The translations under genes were made by a program, and so were the position numbers. A DNA stretch of 64,000 bases from Eulemur rufifrons (Eukaryota; Chordata; Mammalia; Primates; Lemuridae): positions 220,566,843 to 220,630,842 of the forward strand of contig NC_090989.1 in NCBI RefSeq assembly GCF_041146395.1, given 5' to 3'. Shown here one piece after another: positions 44,975-57,790 of the stretch. Below the pieces are notes generated by a model. It did no database searches, was not told the origin of the DNA, and saw only the letters and a list, made by a program, of their open reading frames with translations. The first letter of the stretch is position 1. Every line of letters starts with the position of its first letter.

Positions 44975-46735
44975 ACTGATCTGGACTACTCCAGCTGATG
45001 CAACCGCCACTACACAGAATGAGTTCTTCCTCTTCACACTTTGAAAGCCCTTAATAGATACTCTTCTTTCTGTAGCACTCATATCATTTGCCACATTGAA
45101 TTACAGCTAGTTGCTTGGACTCTTGTCATCCTGAAGAAAACTGTGAAGGCAGATGAAAAAGTAGGGCAGGTGCATTGATATGCTTAGGGCTTGGGTTGTC
45201 TGTTAGAGATACACCAAGTGAGGGGTGTGGAACTCACAGTCTCCCCCAGCAAGGTGACCAAAGGACCCAGTTCAGGCACCGTGCAAAAATGGTTGTGCAG
45301 TGCACAGATTGTACAACATACCCAACCACAGTGATAAGTGGCAACTGAAATCTATCTAACTTTACTCATTAAGCAACTTTCACACAGAAGGAGTGAGTTT
45401 TTCTCAATTATCTCCCTGAACGAGAGCCATTTTAAAAACTTCGCACCAAGGCTAGCAACAACTCTGACCTAGACTGTGAGGCAATCAAGGATACAGACCC
45501 ACACAGGACAGGACTGGAAACTCAAAGCTCTCCCGCTTGATATTGACATGGGAATTCATCTTGTCCTAAATCTTGGGAAAGAAATGGAAAGATAGTTAGT
45601 TCAAGCCACCAGACAAGAGTGAGTAAAAGAAATTCAAGTTACGACTGCCTAGCTCGTGTCAGGCAAACTTCAGCGGGATTCCCTAAAACTGGTTATTTAT
45701 CTAAATCAAGCTGGCATCTCCATCAAATGACACAAAATCCCCAAGCCCTAATGTGTGGGCCTGTGGAACTCTCTAATCAATGTAAATTAAGCACCAGTTG
45801 GGACCATTTATTAAAGTTTCCATATAAAATGCCAGCTGTATATATTAGTGCATGTTGAAATCAGCCCTTGTATAAATTGTTTCCAAAAGCACACACGTCC
45901 AGTAGGAATCACTGCAGCTGCTGTTTATGAAATTTCCTCCTGGTTCTGCTCAAGCAGCTCTTCTTGCTATTGTAAAATAGCTACCAAAGTCAAACAGTGC
46001 AGGGTGACATGGTCACCCTGCGACCATGTGACATGGTCGGTAGAAGGCCAACATCAATATGGGCAAGGCCCAGTTTGTTCCTGTCTCTCCATCTATGCTC
46101 CAGCCACTCCACAGTCACCTCCCCATCCCTACACAACACTCATCATACTGCTTGATGGTTGAATGGTATCAGGCTTTGTTCCTTGTCAAATCACCACCAG
46201 GTCCTATCCTGACAGCATCTCTGTATAACCCAATAACTTCTTCACTGACATCTTTTCCCAGAAGTCACCACATGCTATACTCACTTCACCCTTCTTCCAG
46301 AGAAACCCCTTATCTTGCACACTTCCATATATTCTTTGTTCTCATGACCTCTCCCTGCCTTAGGAAAGTCTAGTTGATCGCCATCACAGTGTTTTTTCCT
46401 TCCTTTTCCTTCTTGTATTGTCTTTTCCTTTCCTTTTTTGCTTCCTCTCTTCATTATGAGTGTCAATTCAGAAATAGCCCCCATGAAGACTGATAGGACT
46501 AACAGACATCCCAAGGACACCCTTTCATCAGGGGAAAGGAGCACGACAATTTTTACATTGTAATGCATGTGAGCAGGACCGGTGGTATGAAATTACCCAG
46601 AAGTCCCCTTTAAAAAATTCTACTCACCTCTAAATAAACTAGTCTTCTTCAATGAGCAATATTAATGATAATCTTATGGTTTATTACTAATGCTCTACAG
46701 TGACACTGTCATTTCTTTTTGCCATTTAGCGACAT
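44975..46735. other. Low-copy stretch, no supported gene
   Basis: No repeat covers most of it. Paired palindromes at 46000-46039 are listed separately. L2-like text may begin at 46100-46360. Open frames up to about 104 codons overlap on both strands and look like chance. Confidence 0.4.
46000..46039. repeat. Two back-to-back palindromes
   Basis: 46000-46020 has 8 bp arms CAGGGTGA/TCACCCTG around CATGG. 46021-46039 has perfect 9 bp arms CGACCATGT/ACATGGTCG around a single G. The two are immediately adjacent and share the phrase ACATGGTC. Either could form a hairpin in RNA or single-stranded DNA. Confidence 0.85.
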
Positions 46736-46737
46736 TA

Positions 46738-46960
46738 TACTTTCTTCCTGAAGCCTCCTTGGCTTGGAATGACCTTCCTTCCATTGTTTGCCTTTGAAAA
46801 ACCTCTTCATTCTTTAAGGCCCTGCAGAATGAATTATTCCTTCCCCTGTACCCCTACATCAAGTTGCTTTTGTTGCTATTTAATATCTATTTTATTTTGT
46901 CTTGCATTATTTATATTTCTCTCTCTTCCTACAGTCTCAAAAGCACGTGAGAGAATGAGT
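46738..46960 (+). mobile_element. L2 LINE 3' region
   Basis: CTTCCTGAAGCCTCCTTGGC, CCTCTTCATTCTTTAAGGCC and TTTTGTCTTGCATTATTTAT follow L2 order, ending at the ATG-rich AT region. Confidence 0.6.
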
Positions 46961-49900
46961 ACTATTAACATTTATAAAACGCCTCCCAGGAACACTTTTG
47001 TCCAGGACATGGTAAATCCATATGAAATGTATATCAAAATGAAATAGACTAGGAACCTAAAGAGCATTCACAAAGTTATCACCCATAAAAGTGCAGTTTG
47101 TCAAAAAATTATCTTATTGGTTTATGTATAACCTACTTTATTCCATAACAATTTCAGGCAGCCTATAGATACTTTTTATAATGGCATATTTTGTAAACCA
47201 AAGTCAGGGTTGAAGATCAATATCAAGGAGAAAGAAAGAGTCCAGATACATGGGTTATATAGTCTTATATAGCCATAAAACTTGGGCTACAAATTTGTAG
47301 TGAGCTTCCTGGCAGCCAGAGCACAAAGGAAAATATGTTTAATTACATGGTTCTCACTGTCCAAAAGGAGAAAACATGCCATTGCTTGGGGGAAGCAAAA
47401 TTTTCCTGGCACCTAATTCTAAAATAAAAACTCTTGCACAAGATTTCTCATAGGGCATGTTGAGTAGGCAAACAATTGAGTCTCAGCTGGAATTTTGGTG
47501 CATAATTTGTTTGTTTTGGGGACTGCTAAGGAAGTGTCATATGGAAAGAGGCAGAGCAAAAGAGATTAGTTAATACAGTGAGGTTATTTTATCTGTTCTT
47601 AAGTAATAAAGATTAGAACATGTCTATTAAATACAACCCATGCAAAGCCCAACATAACATCCCAGAAGTAGATGTAGAAACTATTTTATTGTCGTCATTG
47701 GTTTTGTTTGTCTGTTTATTTGTAATGATAATGAAGACATTTATATTTCTGCTTTGTGGAAATTTCGAGTAGGAAATTATAGATAATTGACTGTATATTT
47801 CTGTGGTTTAGCACGGATTTAACAAGTGGGATATTGAAAAATGTATTGAATAACTAAAATTTAATCGTTAAACCATGGAGATTATTAAAACAGAAATAAA
47901 TGAAAATGATTTCTCTTCAAAAAATCTAACACGATAAACTAAAGTTTCTCAAAATCAAGGGTTTTATTAAATTGTTATTCTCCCATATATATTGAGGTAG
48001 AAATTCCAGAAAATCAGGATTCTATACAACAAATTGCTAATTTGCTATACAACTAGAGAACGCAAGGCCAAAAAGAAAGGGGAAAAGATAACTTTAAAAA
48101 GGCTCCCTTAGGAACCTTCCAAGGAGGTTCTGTAAGTCTCACTTTGAGAAGTAGATCTGCCCTTGGATATGAACTGAATCCTAGTTAACATACAAGCTGC
48201 CTACCCAAGCCAATATCAACTGTGCTTTAAATTTCATTAAACATTCAGGAGGAAAAAAAAAAAAAGTAAATTAGCTGTACAGCCAGGACATTAAAGCATA
48301 GCAGAATTTTCTAAATGTGTTTTCCTTGCAATTTGCCAACATTTACAGATCCTTGTATGTTTATTGTTAAGTACAAGTTGCCATCATTCCCTCTAAAATT
48401 ATGCAACATAATAATTGATAGCACTATTTTGCTAATTCTGTTTTCTGCCAGTAATCTCTAAAATATTCTTTTCACCCCAATGAAAAAAATTCAGACGTAT
48501 TTTCAGTGTTGTGGGGCCTGAGAACATAAAATGTGGAGTGTTCACCCCTAAAATAGTTTACTAATAAAAATAACCAGACTTTTGAGTCACCCCACATTAT
48601 TGGGTTTTATTTATAGAGTTTTGCACTGTTACTCATGAAAAAGAGTGGCGATGAGAAGGCAATAAACTGCTAAGCATAATATATCAAGAATATGTTTGAA
48701 ATTTGAGCGGAATTTGAAAGTAGGCTGCTCTGATACTTCTTGCCAGGTCATTGTATAGTGAAGCTATAATTCTTCTTTTAGTAATAAAGCTGACCCAGGA
48801 GTACTCACGACTGGGAGCTCTAATCCAGTGAGGATCTATTTAGAAAGAAGAATGAAAGACAGAAATGGATCCAATGCATCTCAATAAACTAACTGCAATT
48901 CCAGTTAGGATATAATCCCATGAGCAACTCATTGAAAAGACTAATGTGACCATTACAGATGACCAGAGATACAACCTAATATTTATTCATGGAATATCCT
49001 GGGCATTGAAGAAACAACCTAAGAAGGTGAATGTAATCGAATAAAAATAAATAAAGACCCCTAAACTAAGTTTTCCTTGTCAGCCTTCTATTTCTCCTTA
49101 TTCTTTGTAACTATCCAAGAAAACTATGTACTTTGAACTCCAAAATGCTAATCTTTCACCAATCATTATGCATTATTTATGAGGCTAAAGATATTGGAAT
49201 AAATTCATTTTATGTATTCCAAATAGCATAAAAATTCTTTTGAAGTTAGGATCAAACTGATTTACAGTATAAGTGAACTTTTGCAGAACAACCTGGACTT
49301 TCTGCACATCCAAAGAGAGGCAGAAGAGAATCAACAAGAGTTATCTGCCACCCTGAAACCTCTAAGGGTAGAGCATCACGGGAACATCTCTGGTTTGACT
49401 TGGACATCATCCAACCCTGAATGAGATTATAGTTTTGAGAAGGTGCCATGTTATCAGTAGATCCACGTTCAAAAATCTCTCCACCCATTTCACTTTGAAG
49501 AGACAGTTTAATGTTAAATGGACCTTTCCAAGGCCACTAGATGTTTGCATTTCTTTGGGGATCCAAACTTAAAGAGAATTGCCAGTATGGATTTCTCAGC
49601 TGTGGTATATATAAATTAATGAAGCAGGTGTGATCAAACTTAACTGTGTGTATGTGCATGTATGTGTGGTGTGTACACACACGGCCACTTACCAATTTAC
49701 AGAAAGTCAATGTCTTCAATATTTTAAATTTTGGAAGTCAGTGTCTTCAATACATTAAAATGTTCAAGGGAAGAAATTAAGAGAATGAGGTGAGATAGAG
49801 CAAAACCTGAAGCCAGCTTGGATGCCTACACTCAGTCGGATACTGTGAGTGTTACAAGGAAATGAGAAGGGTGTGTGTAATAAAACTGCTGGTTGAGAAA

Positions 49901-50021
49901 GATATGAGTAAGGCTGCACAGTGACCTGACAGTGAGGTTTCTGGGAAAGAAATCAAGCAATCTTCCGAGCAAAGAAATAAGGAAAGAGACAAGACAATAT
50001 AGTAGAGAAATACATGGAACT
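46961..50021. other. Long AT-rich low-copy stretch
   Basis: Three kilobases without a repeat I can name, which is unusual here. No exon is supported. It includes an AP-1 type TGAGTCA at about 48584 and several A/T runs. Could include conserved noncoding DNA; alignment would be needed to tell. Confidence 0.4.
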
Positions 50022-50211
50022 CTCTGTTGGTGCTTCTTAAACTTTGGAGTATATCAGAATCACTTAGAGGGTTTGATAAAATACGTATTTCCAGACCCCA
50101 CCCCCAAGGAAACTGATACAGTAGGTCTGAGCTAGCGCCTAAGTATTTACATTTCTACCAAGATCCCAAGTCATGCTAATTAAATAATCCTGCTGGTCCA
50201 GGGAGCACCTT
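50022..50211 (-). mobile_element. MER5-type hAT MITE
   Basis: GTGCTTCTTAAACTTTGGAG near one end, CAGAATCACTTAGAGGGTTT, CAGACCCCACCCCCAAGGAA, GATACAGTAGGTCTGAGCTA, then CTGCTGGTCCAGGGA. MER5A-like Charlie MITE; strand assignment follows memory and is uncertain. Confidence 0.75.
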
Positions 50212-51600
50212 CTTTGAAGTAGCAAAGCCATAGATGCTGACAGATCTGCGTCAGACCCCTGCTTGGCCATTTCTTGATTGTGTACCTCTGGGAGAATGAC
50301 CCAGGCTCTCTGAATCTTGTTTTCCTGAATCTTAAAATAAAGATGATAATATATACTTCATAAGATTGTTGTGAAGATTTAAAAAAAAAATAATAATATA
50401 ACTGGGGAGCCATTGAGAAGTGGCGATTTCTGGGCCCTACCCTTGAGTCAAAGGACCGAGCGGGGTCTGTAGGACTTGCTTGGAGCCTGGGTGACTCTGA
50501 GGCCAGGCAGAGTTGAACCCTAGTGACCTAGGGCTGTGAGTCTGAGATTTCTAAGGCAGAGTCCTGGACAGTAGAGACTAAACAGGAAAGCAGGCAAATG
50601 GGGAGACAAAGTTTCAAACTTGTGGGCAGTAATGGAGTTAGCAGGGAAGAAGCCTGAAGATAAGAAAGGGGAGTGTTAGAAGGCTCAGTTTGAGAAAGTG
50701 CTGAGGTTACCAAACTTCATATGCCTTGTAACTTTACAAAGATAGATGAGCAGGCTATAAATCGTGCCTAAATATACATGTGATTACAACCCCTCACTCT
50801 GTAGAAAGCTTCGGCCCCATGATCAAAAATGGATGATGCTGATTTTTCAAAGTAGACAAGATATAAAGAAGAGGTTAAAAGGAACTGGGAAAATCCCAGA
50901 AGCCCTGGATCCTCAAAAAGCGGTCCCCAGTTCAGGCTACTCTCCCAATCCAACTATAATGGTAGAAACTGGAAAATTATCCATCAACTCACATCAAAAG
51001 GAACTACAAGTCGGAGAGTTTGCTATTCTGAGATGCCCCATTCATTCTGTTCTTCCTTCTCTAGACCCTCAGGCACCACTAAAATGTGTTTCTCAGAATG
51101 CCAGACTCAGAGAAAGGCTGCCGGTGACATGGTTTCAATGATAAATGTGAAACATGACGCGTATTAGAACTCTGTCTTGACTACGCCCCAGGGTACATTA
51201 GCATAGTTAATACCTTAAGAAAGTTCCCCTTTTGGAAATCCTTATTTCAATAAACGCTGTTGTAACCTCCCTCCCGTCACCAGCTCCTCAGAGCACACAC
51301 CATAGAAAACTCAGCCCTGTGGCAAAGTCTGCAGTTGCCACTCCCTCGGCCTCCCTCAGCGCCAAGATCTGGGACTAAAAGCTGCACTGTCTAAAGGCAG
51401 AGTTGTTCAGACTCCAGAACACTTTCTGTTGAAAAGAAAACTTCTCTCAGCTTTCAGATTCCCCGCCTGCAGAGGAGGGATAAGACCACGGCTTGTCTGT
51501 CAGTTGGTGTTTGTCCTTGGTGCGGTTAGTAAGCAGATAGGATGTTAATAACATGGACATACCTGCTTGGGGCTGTCCACCTCCCTGTAAGGAGATCAGA
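50212..51600. other. Low-copy gap, nothing recognised
   Basis: MIR-like text (TTCTTGATTGTGTACCTCTG) is present at about 50265-50360. A 125-codon open frame at 50764-51141 has no family similarity that I recognise. Confidence 0.4.
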
Positions 51601-51601
51601 A

Positions 51602-51652
51602 AACACACACAGACACACACACACACACACACACAGACACACACACACACGG
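51602..51652. repeat. (CA)n microsatellite
   Basis: Uninterrupted except for CAGACA twice. About 23 CA units. Confidence 0.95.
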
Positions 51653-52734
51653 GGAGCAGGGTGGAGACAACTTATTAGTGCTAAAGAGAAAATGACACGC
51701 TCAAAGTCCTGGAGGAGGAAAGCAAAATTGCAAGAGACGAACAGGAGAGCACTGCATGCTGGCTGTGTGAGGGCCCATAACTCAATTGGCTTGTTTTCCA
51801 GCAAGCTAATACTCCCCTCCTTTGAAACTCTGGCTCGTAAACATATTTATAGCTACTCCACACAATATGCCAGATACAAAAAAAAAAAACACTTAGTCAT
51901 TGTTCCTGGTGAACCAGTTTTGCAAGAGTTAACCTAACCCTTTGCATAAAGCTGAAAATAGTTTGCAGAAAGCTTTGGCAAGGAAGAGTCACACTCTTGG
52001 CCTAAAGGTTAGCTGACCTCAATCAGGCTGCTACAGAAACTCCCATAGGATTTATTTAGAGAGTGAACTGTTTTTGATCTGACAAGAAAAGGGGGCTTTC
52101 TGGGGTTCCCTGGCCAGTCCCTGTGTTAACTGATGCGTCATTCACACAATCACGGCAAGTGTTCCGTAGCTGCACCCGTTCTTGTGTGCCGAGCGGGAGT
52201 TTCCAAATCAGAAGTGCCAGCTTTTCCTATCAACTCCCAGAGCTGATTAAAGAATTTTAAGGTAAGTAATATAAAAGTGACACCCCCAGGTCATGAGCAG
52301 CCCGAGGACTGGAACATCAGTGGCTCCAGAAGTTCTACTAGGAGGAGAAACGGGCAGACATTTTATCGTGCAAGGAGCTTTTGGAAGCAGGAGCTTTTGG
52401 ACTTGACCTGAGACGATGGTTGCACAGTAAATACATTACTTATCCTTAGATTAGATGCTAGAGCTCAATAAAAAATAGCGAACTTCTCTGAGGATAATTC
52501 CCATAAGACTGAGAAAAACCCCAATTTCCCATATCACAGAGTAAGAATGCCAAGGCTGGTGAGTGGAGTGTGTTCCAGGAGGGAGAAGTTGAAGGTGCAG
52601 GGAGGGGCTGGTCAGAACCCATCCAGCCATCCCTTGCACTGGGCAGGAAATGCACCTGATTCATCCCGACAGCCCAGCCTGTAGCACAGTCATCGGCACA
52701 CGCAGGAGTTCTGTAAGGTCTGTTGAATCAAAGG
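51653..52734. other. Low-copy block with donor-like GTAAGT
   Basis: No exon is proven. At 52260 a good donor splice consensus (AAGGTAAGTAAT) follows about 120 bp of repeat-free, stop-containing sequence with TGATGCGTCA (a CRE/AP-1-like ten-mer) upstream. An acceptor or transcript would be needed to call an exon. Confidence 0.3.
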
Positions 52735-52736
52735 GG

Positions 52737-52922
52737 CAACTGGTCACTTAGAGGAGGAAGGAGAAAGGAAGGGAAGGTCCCAGAAGACTGAGGAGGGAAG
52801 GGAGAGAAGAGAAAGAAGAGGGAGAGGAGAAATATTAATAGAACAGAGAAAAAAGGGAAGGAGAAGAAGGGGAGAGGGGAGAAAGAGAAAGAGGAGGGGC
52901 TGGAAGGCAGAAAAAGGACCAT
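52737..52922. repeat. Polypurine (GGA-rich) tract
   Basis: Roughly 180 bp in which G and A dominate on the plus strand (GGAAGGAGAAAGGAAGGGAA; GAGAAGAAGGGGAGAGGGGA). Such tracts can form triplex (H-DNA) and cause polymerase pausing. Confidence 0.85.
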
Positions 52923-53063
52923 GACATAGTTGGCAGGCACACAGAATATCTAAGCTATCTATGGGGCTCCTCAGAGTTCAAGTATAATTTTACCCTCTTG
53001 GCCAACTACTATAGTTGTCGGATGTTGCCATGATCCCAGTTCTTGCTCTATGAAATTGGACCT

Positions 53064-53400
53064 TTTTTTTTTTTTTTTTGGCATCAGTGCTGTTTTCTAG
53101 AGGTGATTTCCTATTCATACAGTTTGCTTTGACATCTTCCCAGAGATCCTGCCACAGCTGTGCCACCCAGCTTGAGTGGTGCCACCTCTTCGGCACAGAG
53201 GAAACCTGCCTTACTCCTGCAGACATTACCGTGGAAAATATTTTCCTGGGTACCTTTCCCCAACGAGCTCTTCCTGTACTTCTGAGCACTGGCTCAGCTG
53301 ATGGGAAGATGTGCATGAGCCCGGTTTTAATCACCCTGGCCCTCTTGCCTGACCCATAGATACCACTCAGAAATGAATGCTCCACAGCTCTGTCATTTCC
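53064..53400 (-). other. Candidate retroposed fragment
   Basis: A 17 bp T-run at 53064-53080 looks like the A tail of a minus-strand retrocopy, and directly upstream (minus strand) is a stop-free frame of about 108 codons from 53385. The frame runs into the tail without a stop or UTR. I recognise no parent gene and no target duplication, so a processed pseudogene fragment is one option and chance is the other. Confidence 0.25.
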
Positions 53401-55449
53401 ACTCCAGAGAAGAAAAATGTCACAAGCCCTGGATTGTGAGGGAATGAGATAAGCAATACCGAAGGGACCGGAGAGAGATCAGAGCAGGACACAGGGCCAC
53501 CGTGAAGGCTGCTGTGACCCCACACCCTTCTAGTAGGAGGCCTCTTTGTTTCAGTTAGTGTTGCCTTCTGGGCAAGAATGGGCCAATAAAAGGCAAACCA
53601 TCTGTGCGTGTACTTCTCTCAGATGTCCCCCCAAATCCCCATAGTTGTTACCTTCTGGGAAGCTCAGAATGCTGTCATTGTTCTGGATTCTTTTGTTCCA
53701 GAGATTTGCAAATTAAAGAATATGGTATTTGGTCTTTAAACTTCATCTACTATTGTGAAGTAATGATACAAATGATATGATACAAGTAAGCCCATTGTAT
53801 AAGTGTATTATTATTTATCTCCTTGTAAGTAGAGGGAGGGAGGAGAAAAACAGGTCAGTGTGGAAAGCCTGGCCAGAAGCGCAGGGACCCTGTGACAGTT
53901 GGCAGCCAGCTGTAGCCACTAACATCACCCCACAGGCACGTGGGGCACTGCATTAGTCTGGGGTCAGCTCTGGTTCTGACTTTCTGGGAGCCTAAGTTTT
54001 GTGGTGGAGACAGAAAAGTGCATGGTTGCAATGAGGGCATAATTATAACAATGGGGGCGAACACAGGGAGATCGGCAGCCTATGTGGGCATCATTTTCAG
54101 AGAACACTTCGCAGAGGAGTTGACTTCTGAAGACTCACCTTTGGCATGTATCTCACCTCCCATGACCCCTATTGCAGACCAAGGATGCGTGTAGAAAGTG
54201 ACAAGGCAATAACCATATCCACCTTGCATTAACTTGGCACCCAGCATCCACCCAGGCTTCCTGTGATTAGCAGGTGGCCCTTTACAATCTCCCTGTGAAT
54301 GGATAAGTTTTCCAGTTAAGTTTCAAAACCTTATTTCATATCATTGGTGGAAAGAATGAAGTCAAATGCCTTTTATAAAAGGAAACATTCTTTGAAACTG
54401 GATCGTCAACTTTCATCTGGGAGGATTGGGCGCAAAGGAAAATTTTTGACTGGAGAGTCAGCCTGAAGGAGCCCGGCGTTCTATAGCAGAAGCAGCCTCT
54501 GCAGCAACACTTGGGTGTTTGCTCTGCACCTCTGACACCATGGCAGCGGCTCCCGAGCCGACGGGCCAGTGAGGACGCAACCCCTGCTGGAGAGGCCAAC
54601 AGCTTGGGCACCCTAGTAGACGGAGGTCACTCCGAACACTCCCCTCTGTGTTCCCTAACCATTTGTGCTGGAGGAGACCCTCTTCACAGTTCTTTCTGTT
54701 CTCTTTCACGAGCCTCAATCCCACCATTTCAAAAATGCTTTGTTCCCAAGAAATAGCCATATGAAGCACAGAGCGTAGCCACAGTCTAATCAAAACAGAA
54801 AAAAAAAAAAAAAAGACAGAAAAAGGGAGAAGTTCTGAAAACAGTTGATATAAATACCACTAAAATATTGCAGAAACAGAAATCCTAATTAAAAGGAGAC
54901 GAAATGAGTCAGATTTTTTTCCGAGAATTATTTAGGATCATTATAAACCATATAAGTGAGAACAAGACCAGCTGCTTTTGGCTAAGCCACCTTGGACAGG
55001 AAACTACTGCCTGCCTCCTTAATGGTTTCAAGGGAGGTATGTTCTCTGCCAAGGTTTACACACAGGATTTAGCAATACTGTCCCTTTTGTCCTTCACTCT
55101 GGGTCATCCTGGTAGGTAGAAATGCTGGCAGAGCGTGTCAATGTCATTATGTACTGTGAGACCATTAGTGGGTGGTGGATTTTGAGGCTGCTCATTCATC
55201 TTACCTCCTCGTATGCTAAAATCCCTATTTACAGAAGGACACACCGTCCATCTGCTCCCATCACCCTTCTTTATTTGGAATTAGTCATCATTTTCCTCAA
55301 ATTTATATTAAAACAGATATTCTGAGTCTCTAGATTTCAGGGGGGAGCTTGGAAAGGATTTCCCTAAAGGGAAGTATCCGAGAGAAAGAACAGCTGGGTG
55401 GGCTACAACTCGACACATATAAAGTAGTCAGAGCCTATGAACAGAAAAT
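53401..55449. other. Low-copy stretch, no supported gene
   Basis: Includes a moderately CpG-containing patch at 54460-54640 with a favourable start context at 54537-54543 (see findings). An A-run at 54800-54815 is not linked to a SINE. No named repeat. Confidence 0.4.
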
Positions 55450-55735
55450 GCAGAAGAGAGAAAACCCAAATGGCTGATAAGCACATGAAAAAAAATGTCC
55501 AATTTCTCTAGATATCAAGGGAAATATAATACCTATCTAAGCAACGAGATACTTTAAAATGTGAAAAATGGTAAGTGTTGGCAAAGATGAAAGGAATCAG
55601 GAAAGTGTAAAAATTGCTAGTGAGAATGTAAACAGGTATTGTTCACTGGTAAAGCCATTTGTCTGTGTCTGGTATGGCTGAGTATGGACACCTCCCATAG
55701 TGCCACGTCTATGAACTTCTTTCATGTTTACATAA

Positions 55736-56095
<360 letters not shown>

Positions 56096-56409
56096 TAATA
56101 CCAAAAAATATGGGATAGAGAAACAAATTGTGTATCATAATGTAGATAAAAAAATAAACTTAATTTACATAAAGCAACATGGTAAATCTCAAAAGTATAA
56201 ATTGCTTTTAAAGAAAGCAAATTGCAAAAGGATGCGTACAGTCTGATACCATGATTATAAATATTTAATAGAAATAATAGACTAATAAAAAAGATTACTA
56301 TATACCATAATGCTTCTGGATAGACACATGTGTGGAAAATTATTTTAAAAAACCAACATTCATGAGGCTGATTCACACCAGCTTGAGAGTAGTGCAGACC
56401 TCTGGGATA

Positions 56410-56466
56410 CAAAGAGAGAGAGAGTGAAAAAGAGAGGAGATAGAGAAAGAGAAGGAGATAGAGAGG
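56410..56466. repeat. (GA)n-rich low-complexity tract
   Basis: AAAGAGAGAGAGAGTGAAAAAGAGAGG-type purine run inside the L1 tail. Confidence 0.85.
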
Positions 56467-57339
56467 TTATAGTAATTGGGTAGTTTGCTGTACCTGAAAA
56501 TTTATTTACAAAAAAAGATTTGGCAAAGTGTTGATTTCTCTTAAATCTAAATGATAAGTATATAGGTATTAATGTTATTTTCTCTACTTTCCTGTACATT
56601 TGAAGTGTTTCAGATTAAAAGCAGTACTATAGTAAGATCCCATAAAACATAGAGTGACCACATTAAAGAATATACTGTACACTAAAAAAATCTGGAAGAC
56701 TGTACACCAAACTGTTCATAATCGTTGTCTCTGGGAAGGGTATTTCAAGAGTTTTGTTCTCTACTTTCTATAATTTTGTTTTGTTTGGACTTTTGCCACA
56801 ATCGTGGATTACCTTTGTAATCAGACCAACACCAGCCAAAATGTTGAAAGGGGTGAGGGAGGTAAAGAAAAATGTAAATAAACCCACATTTAAGTCCTTC
56901 CTTATTCAAAAAAACACTTTTTGAGCCCCACCCCTTGGTGTCATCTTTCAAAGAGTAGGACAGAGAGGGAGAAAAAGGACTGCATTTATGTTCTTAGAAG
57001 CCAATAACTAACTAAGCCCCAATTTTGCAATTATGCAACACCAGCTGCCATTTCTGAACATTCACAAAGAGCTAAAAAAGGGCTCATTATATTCCTCCGA
57101 AATCTGCTCCTCATCCTGTATTCTCTGTCGAGATGAATGTTGCCATGAGGCTCGCCAAGTCCAATCAATCCTACCACCTTCATAGATTTGTATCCCCCAC
57201 GCTTGTCCCAAAGCCACCACCTCAGTTTAAGCTGTCTCACAGACTGGTCCTTCTTCCTGCCTCGGGACTTAACCCTGGAAATCCATCTAGCAAATGGTGA
57301 TCACTTAGGGCGTTCACCGTTTGATCATAGAAATCCCTT

Positions 57340-57790
57340 CCTCAATTAATTATCTCCTCAAAAGGCATCAGTGTTTCCTATCACTGACACGATAAAATGC
57401 AACCTCTTTAGCATGGCTGCAGGTCCCTTTCCATGCACTCTGCAGCCCTGTGATCTCCGGGCAGCCACCTGCAGGCCCTCGGAGTTCACTCTGTGTTTTA
57501 TGTTGCTTTCTCTGCCTCGAATACCCTGCGTCTGTCCCCTCAGGGAACAGGACACCTACTTTACTGCTTAGCTCAGTTTAGTCCTTCCTTTATAGAGACT
57601 CTCCTGGTTCCCGTCCACATAAACTCAAATATTCACGTGTGTGTCCATTTGGTCACAGAGTCCAGCTTTTCATTTTACTACATCCTGTTCTTATTTTATG
57701 GATTTAATGATTTCCCAATTCTCTCTGAGTACACTCAATAGAAGCTGTTGGTTTTATTTACAGTTTGTCCTCTGTGTCTCTGAGTTCTAG
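57340..57790 (+). mobile_element. L2 LINE fragment
   Basis: CACTGACACGATAAAATGCA, CTGCAGCCCTGTGATCTCC, CTTTCTCTGCCTCGAATACC, CTTTACTGCTTAGCTCAG follow L2 order. Overlapping short open frames are incidental. Confidence 0.65.

Noticed and set aside
45265..45335. Hairpin-like TTGTGCAGTGCACAGATTGTACAA text
   Set aside because: Imperfect pairing and it resembles text from an old repeat; not enough to call a structured RNA.
50764..51141. 125-codon plus-strand frame
   Set aside because: No recognised domain, no splice or Kozak support.
51542..51937. 131-codon frame across a CA repeat
   Set aside because: Much of the continuity comes from the His/Thr-encoding microsatellite.
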